Source: Coriobacteriales bacterium
Lineage (GTDB): Bacteria; Actinomycetota; Coriobacteriia; Coriobacteriales; UBA8131
Length of the DNA: 10,082 nt
Reading direction: 5' to 3'
Assembly: GCA_031274985.1 (NCBI GenBank)
Contig: JAISPK010000087.1
Location: 1-10,082, forward strand
This document shows positions 7,045 through 10,082 of the stretch, one piece after another. The position numbers and the translations under genes are program-made. Positions within the stretch are counted from its first letter, which is position 1. The number at the start of each line of letters is the position of its first letter. Under the pieces are notes generated by a model. It was given only the letters and a program-made list of their open reading frames with translations. It made no database searches and had not been told where the DNA came from.

Positions 7045-7956
7045 CTACACCTTTTTAAGTGCTTCCGTTAAAAGCGGGGCTATCTCGTACATATCGCCCA
7101 CGATGCCGTAGTCTGCTGCCTTGAATATCGGGGCGTTTTCGTCGGTATTGATCGCGGCTATCGTCTTTGCATCCCTCACACCAATAACGTGCTGTATCTG
7201 ACCGGAAATTCCCAGCGAAAGATACAGCTGCGGTTTAATGACAGCGCCGGATATGCCGATGTACTGCTCAACGGGAAGCCACTTGCGCTCTTCTGCAATC
7301 GATCGGGTGCAGCCGATCTCGGCGCCAAGGACAGCAGCCAGGTCTTCTGCGAGTGACAGGTCCTCCTGCTTGGAGAACCCCAGACCAACGCCAACGACTT
7401 TTTCTGCCTTGTTCAGATCGACTCCCTCTTGCACCAAGGGCGCCGAAGTAACGAGCCTCACCCTCATGTCCGAGGGCACCTCAAGTGTCTCTACGGGAGA
7501 GTCCCCCGCTGCAGGAGCGTCGAATTTCCCTGATCCGATGGTCACCACGGCCGGACTTGCCAGGGTTTCGGTGAGCACGGCAACACCGCCGTACAGCATC
7601 TTCTCAACGGTGAATCCCTCTGCCACAGGGGTCAGCGACAGCACGTCGCTTGCCATGCCGCAAGCGAGATAGCCTGCCACGCGCGCGGCAAGGTCTCTGC
7701 CCCGGGGAGTCATCCCTGCCAAAAAGAGATCCGCCTGCTCTGCGGCCAGATAATCGGCAAGAGCCTTTGCGTAATTCTCTGCCAGGGGGCTTGCCCCCTT
7801 AAAAAAGAGGACCTTGTCTGCTCCAAAGGCCTGAGCCTTGTCTGCGTCCTCCTGACTAAAGGTCACCGCACAGGCCTGTTTGCCGGTACTCAGGGCAAAA
7901 CCCAGCAACTCGGCAACCAGGCCCGGTTCATCGCTATATACATATATGCCAGCCAT
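7045..7956 (-). CDS. etfA: Electron transfer flavoprotein alpha subunit, FixB-like
   Basis: The product is 303 residues, close to FixB and short of the roughly 400 residues of ETF alphas that carry an N-terminal ferredoxin domain; no such domain or cysteine cluster is present. The C-terminal FAD domain is intact: YIGISG at 232-237, LYLSLGISGQIQH at 244-256, IAAIN at 266-270, APIF at 275-278 and ADYGIVGD at 281-288. YIGIS and the preceding KWL, as well as MLYGGVAV at 120-127, recall E. coli FixB (from memory) more than the housekeeping ETF alpha with its VGQTG. Together with the beta subunit it forms a heterodimer that takes electrons from, or gives them to, the acyl-CoA dehydrogenase. The ATG shares one base with the upstream stop (TAATG), so the subunits are translationally coupled. 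The family is certain; the FixB-type assignment is by motif comparison only. Confidence 0.93.
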   Translation of the reverse strand: MAGIYVYSDEPGLVAELLGFALSTGKQACAVTFSQEDADKAQAFGADKVLFFKGASPLAENYAKALADYLAAEQADLFLAGMTPRGRDLAARVAGYLACGMASDVLSLTPVAEGFTVEKMLYGGVAVLTETLASPAVVTIGSGKFDAPAAGDSPVETLEVPSDMRVRLVTSAPLVQEGVDLNKAEKVVGVGLGFSKQEDLSLAEDLAAVLGAEIGCTRSIAEERKWLPVEQYIGISGAVIKPQLYLSLGISGQIQHVIGVRDAKTIAAINTDENAPIFKAADYGIVGDMYEIAPLLTEALKKV

Positions 7957-8723
7957 TAGACCAGTCCCTCCTTATGAAAGTGCTCAACAAGCGCCGCCAC
8001 CTTTTCCTCTGCGCTGCCCTCTTTGATGATGAGGTTCTTCCTGCTCATGAGGTAGGCACGGGTACTGCTCGCCGTAACTTTTGGAGAAAGGTCAGCCTCG
8101 ATATCTGCGGGAGCTAACTCAGTGACCGGCTTCTTGCCGGCGGCCAACACAGCTTTGAGTCCCGGCAGCGGCGCTTCGTTAATTTCGGGCAATACCGCAA
8201 CCACGCAGGGCAGCGTGACCTCTACCGTCTCGAGCGAGTCCTTGAGTTTTCTCACTGCCGTGAGGGTGTCGCCCTCAATATGCAGTTCTGCGACCGAGGT
8301 GATAGTGGGCCAATCCATCAGAGCGCCGAGCCGGGGTGGCACCTGTCGGGCAAACGTATCGCTGGCACCTTCGGTGCAAACCACCAGCCTGACGTCTTCG
8401 ATCTTGCTGAGGGCTCCTGCCAGGGCAGAGGCAGTAACCGCACCGTCGGCCCGTGAGGCCTCCGGGGCATTGATCCAATACGATTCATCGAGGCCTCTCG
8501 ACAAGGCATCTTTGATGGATCGCTTTGCTTCGGCAGTGCCAAAAGTAAGGCCAACCGTTGTGCCTTCGATGGCTTGTGCCGCCCTCACTGCCGCTTCAAT
8601 AGTATTTCGATCATAGTCACTTATCTTGTACTCCGCAGCGCTGAAGTCAAGCGACTCATCTGCCCTGAGCCTGATGAGCGCTTCATCGAGCACCCATTTG
8701 TAACAAACCACAATCTTTGGCAT
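7956..8723 (-). CDS. etfB: Electron transfer flavoprotein beta subunit, FixA-like
   Basis: The product is 255 residues, matching FixA length. AGGAG lies upstream of the ATG at 8721-8723. N-terminal features (IVVCYKWVLDE at 4-14, SLDFS at 24-28, KISDYDRNTIEAA at 33-45) follow the FixA pattern (CYK-VPDE, SLDFS, KISQYDLNAIEAA, recalled) instead of the NP-D-A-E motif of ordinary ETF beta. DALSRGLDE at 72-80 and SDTFARQV at 121-128 also match the FixA style. The C-terminal arm (about 219-255) is the segment that wraps the alpha subunit. In known FixAB systems the pair works with FixC and FixX in flavin-based bifurcation or in electron supply to carnitine reductase; neither partner is seen in this window. 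Whether this ETF bifurcates cannot be decided from the motifs alone. A 96-bp gap with a strong hairpin separates it from the dehydrogenase gene. Confidence 0.93.
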   Translation of the reverse strand: MPKIVVCYKWVLDEALIRLRADESLDFSAAEYKISDYDRNTIEAAVRAAQAIEGTTVGLTFGTAEAKRSIKDALSRGLDESYWINAPEASRADGAVTASALAGALSKIEDVRLVVCTEGASDTFARQVPPRLGALMDWPTITSVAELHIEGDTLTAVRKLKDSLETVEVTLPCVVAVLPEINEAPLPGLKAVLAAGKKPVTELAPADIEADLSPKVTASSTRAYLMSRKNLIIKEGSAEEKVAALVEHFHKEGLV

Positions 8724-8755
8724 AGAGCTCTCCTACCATTCAGTATTCCCTGTTA

Positions 8756-8795
8756 CCTTGTCTGCCCGGAGTTTGGAGCCTCTGGGCAGACAAGG
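8756..8795. repeat. Strong inverted repeat between the dehydrogenase and etfB genes
   Basis: CCTTGTCTGCCC (8756-8767) and GGGCAGACAAGG (8784-8795) are perfect 12-base complements. The stem extends inward by one mismatched or wobble pair and three further pairs (8769-8771 with 8780-8782), leaving a loop of about eight bases. On the transcribed (minus) strand it is followed by TAACAGGG, not by a run of T, so it should not act as a full intrinsic terminator. A role in mRNA processing, segment stability or partial attenuation between the dehydrogenase and ETF genes is possible. Confidence 0.8.
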
Positions 8796-8819
8796 TCTGG
8801 TCTATTTGTCTTTAAAGTC

Positions 8820-9944
8820 CTACCTGAGCTTTTCTCTGGCAATGACGATCTTGAGAATCTCGCTGGTTCCCTCGGTAATCGACAGAACCTTTGCATCACG
8901 GAAGTACCGCTCAAGACCAAAGTCCTCAACAAGACCCATGCCGCCGCACATCTGCACGGCTTTCTCGGTGACGCGCATCGCAACTTCGGAGGCAAACCAC
9001 TTGGCCATTGCAGCCCCCTTGGTGATGAACTTCTTGTTGTCATAGTCGTTGGCAACGTCGTACACCAACGCTCTGGCAGCGGCAATCTCGGACTCCATCT
9101 CGGCGATGTACCACTTGATGCCCTGGAAGGAGCTGATCTTTCTGCCAAATTGCTCCCGTTCCTTCACATAGGCAACCGCCTTGTCCAGCGCACCCTGCGC
9201 AATGCCAACGCCGCACATCGCCACCGCCAAACGCGCCTCGTCAAGCACCTTGAGCACCAGGGGAAGCCCCCAGTTCTCGGTGCCAATCAGGTAAATAGCC
9301 GGTACGCGTACGTTCTTAAAAAACAGCTCGCCGGTCTCGGAGCCATGCATGCCGATCTTCTTGAAGATAGAGCCTACCTCAACACCGGGAAGGTCTTTTT
9401 CTACCAGAAACGTTGAGATGCCGCCCTCGTCGGTTTCGTTGGTGCGCGCCGAAACCAAAAAGGCGGAGCACTGGTTGAGGTAACTCACGAAGGTCTTCTG
9501 GCCGTTGAGGATCCAGTCGTCACCATCTTTGACGGCCGTTGTCTGAATGCCGGCAGCGTCTGAACCGGCCGTGGGCTCCGTAAAGCCGAGCCCGGCCATG
9601 TGCTTATCCTCAGAATACTTGGGAAAGAAGAGTTTTTTCTGCTCATCGCTGGCAAAGTCAATCAGCAGGCTTGAGATCATATTGGAGTTGCAAACGATTG
9701 CCGTGGTAAGGTTTTCCTTGGCAAACTCCTCAACGATAGCCATATGGGTGACCATCTTCTCTTCCAGTCCGCCGTACTCCTCGGGGAGCATCATGTTGAT
9801 GAAGCCCAGGTCCTGTAGCTCATCAATGAGGTTTGCGGGAAAATTCCCCTCCTCAATGTCAGGAATCTGCGGAACCAGCTTCTCTTGAACAAACTCCTTG
9901 GCGATGTTGATCATCAATTGTTGTTCTTCGGTAAATACTTGCAT
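8820..9944 (-). CDS. Acyl-CoA dehydrogenase (short-chain/butyryl-CoA dehydrogenase type)
   Basis: The product is 374 residues, near the usual 380. The start is supported by AAGGAG that overlaps the upstream gene's TAA. It has the three-domain acyl-CoA dehydrogenase fold: the FAD-contact motif FTEPTAGSD at 121-129, the middle beta-domain to about 230, REQFGRKISSFQ at 263-274, CGGMG at 333-337, and the catalytic-base position Glu358 in TEGTSE. The active-site base is therefore retained at the position used by short- and medium-chain enzymes. It would interconvert a saturated acyl-CoA and its 2,3-enoyl-CoA, exchanging electrons with the EtfBA encoded just downstream. In the comparable car and cai systems the enzyme runs as an enoyl-CoA reductase; in fatty or aryl acid degradation it runs as a dehydrogenase. 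The sequence does not settle the direction. It does not look specifically like CaiA. Confidence 0.94.
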   Translation of the reverse strand: MQVFTEEQQLMINIAKEFVQEKLVPQIPDIEEGNFPANLIDELQDLGFINMMLPEEYGGLEEKMVTHMAIVEEFAKENLTTAIVCNSNMISSLLIDFASDEQKKLFFPKYSEDKHMAGLGFTEPTAGSDAAGIQTTAVKDGDDWILNGQKTFVSYLNQCSAFLVSARTNETDEGGISTFLVEKDLPGVEVGSIFKKIGMHGSETGELFFKNVRVPAIYLIGTENWGLPLVLKVLDEARLAVAMCGVGIAQGALDKAVAYVKEREQFGRKISSFQGIKWYIAEMESEIAAARALVYDVANDYDNKKFITKGAAMAKWFASEVAMRVTEKAVQMCGGMGLVEDFGLERYFRDAKVLSITEGTSEILKIVIAREKLR

Positions 9945-9959
9945 AAGTTCACCTCTCCT

Positions 9960-10082
9960 TTAGTCGCTGAGCAAGCCAGCGGCTTTTGCGTTATCGAGCA
10001 GGCTCTCACGAAAATCGGGATGAGCGATGGACACCATGGCCCTGATCCTGTTGGGGATGCTCTTGTCCTGCAGGTCTGCGAT
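9960..10082 (-). CDS. Acetyl-CoA hydrolase/CoA-transferase family protein (C-terminal 40 residues only)
   Basis: Forty codons followed by TAA (9960-9962) read from the window edge. The tail contains IPNRIRAMVSIAHPDFRE and ends AAGLLSD. The I-A-H-P-x-F-R-x-x-L pattern is the usual C-terminus of the acetyl-CoA hydrolase/4-hydroxybutyrate or butyryl-CoA:acetate CoA-transferase family. Its stop lies 15 bases before the acyl-CoA dehydrogenase start, so it is the upstream gene of the same operon. The likely job is to move CoA from the product ester to incoming free acid, sparing ATP. The catalytic glutamate and most of the protein lie outside the window, so the call rests on the tail and context. 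Confidence 0.78.
   Translation of the reverse strand: MADLQDKSIPNRIRAMVSIAHPDFRESLLDNAKAAGLLSD

Overview
The window looks like an accessory carboxylic-acid/acyl-CoA redox locus from an anaerobic bacterium. The DNA is moderately GC-rich (mid-50s percent by eye). Most genes have strong AGGAG-type ribosome binding sites and are tightly packed, and the contents are oxygen-independent CoA chemistry, electron-transfer flavoprotein and iron-sulfur flavoenzymes. A Coriobacteriia (Eggerthellaceae-like) or clostridial anaerobe would fit, but nothing here fixes the taxon.

Layout. (1) 1-1132, minus: the N-terminal 377 residues of a GPH/MelB-type (MFS superfamily) cation symporter, cut by the window edge. 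(2) 1133-1844: a 712-bp divergent intergenic region. Its middle (about 1243-1672) is a mosaic of direct and inverted repeats, including two 158-bp copies of a nested foldback element. Its right end carries a good sigma70-type promoter (1730-1758) and a 25-bp TGGT/ACCA dyad over the predicted transcription start. (3) 1845-5334, plus: a three-gene unit made of a CrtI/retinol-saturase-like FAD oxidoreductase, an FNR-type reductase with a C-terminal plant-type [2Fe-2S] domain (8-bp overlap with the first gene), and a GntR/FadR-family regulator. (4) 5379-10082, minus, converging on the regulator: in transcription order, the end of an acetyl-CoA hydrolase/CoA-transferase family gene, an acyl-CoA dehydrogenase, EtfB (FixA-like), EtfA (FixB-like) and an acyl-CoA ligase.

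How they may work together. CoA transferase plus CoA ligase plus acyl-CoA dehydrogenase plus EtfBA is the same functional set as the caffeate-respiration (car) operon of Acetobacterium woodii, and it is related in logic to carnitine reduction by cai/fix in Enterobacteria. A carboxylate would be activated by the ligase and kept activated by CoA exchange through the transferase. It would then be reduced (if alpha,beta-unsaturated) or oxidised at the alpha,beta bond by the dehydrogenase, with EtfBA carrying the electrons. The plus-strand flavoprotein/iron-sulfur pair could act on a C=C bond of the same or a related compound, and the GntR protein could sense the acid or its CoA ester. The substrate cannot be read from the sequence. 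The strongest new questions are the flavoprotein/[2Fe-2S] reductase pair, FixAB-like ETF without FixCX in view, and the foldback repeat cluster.
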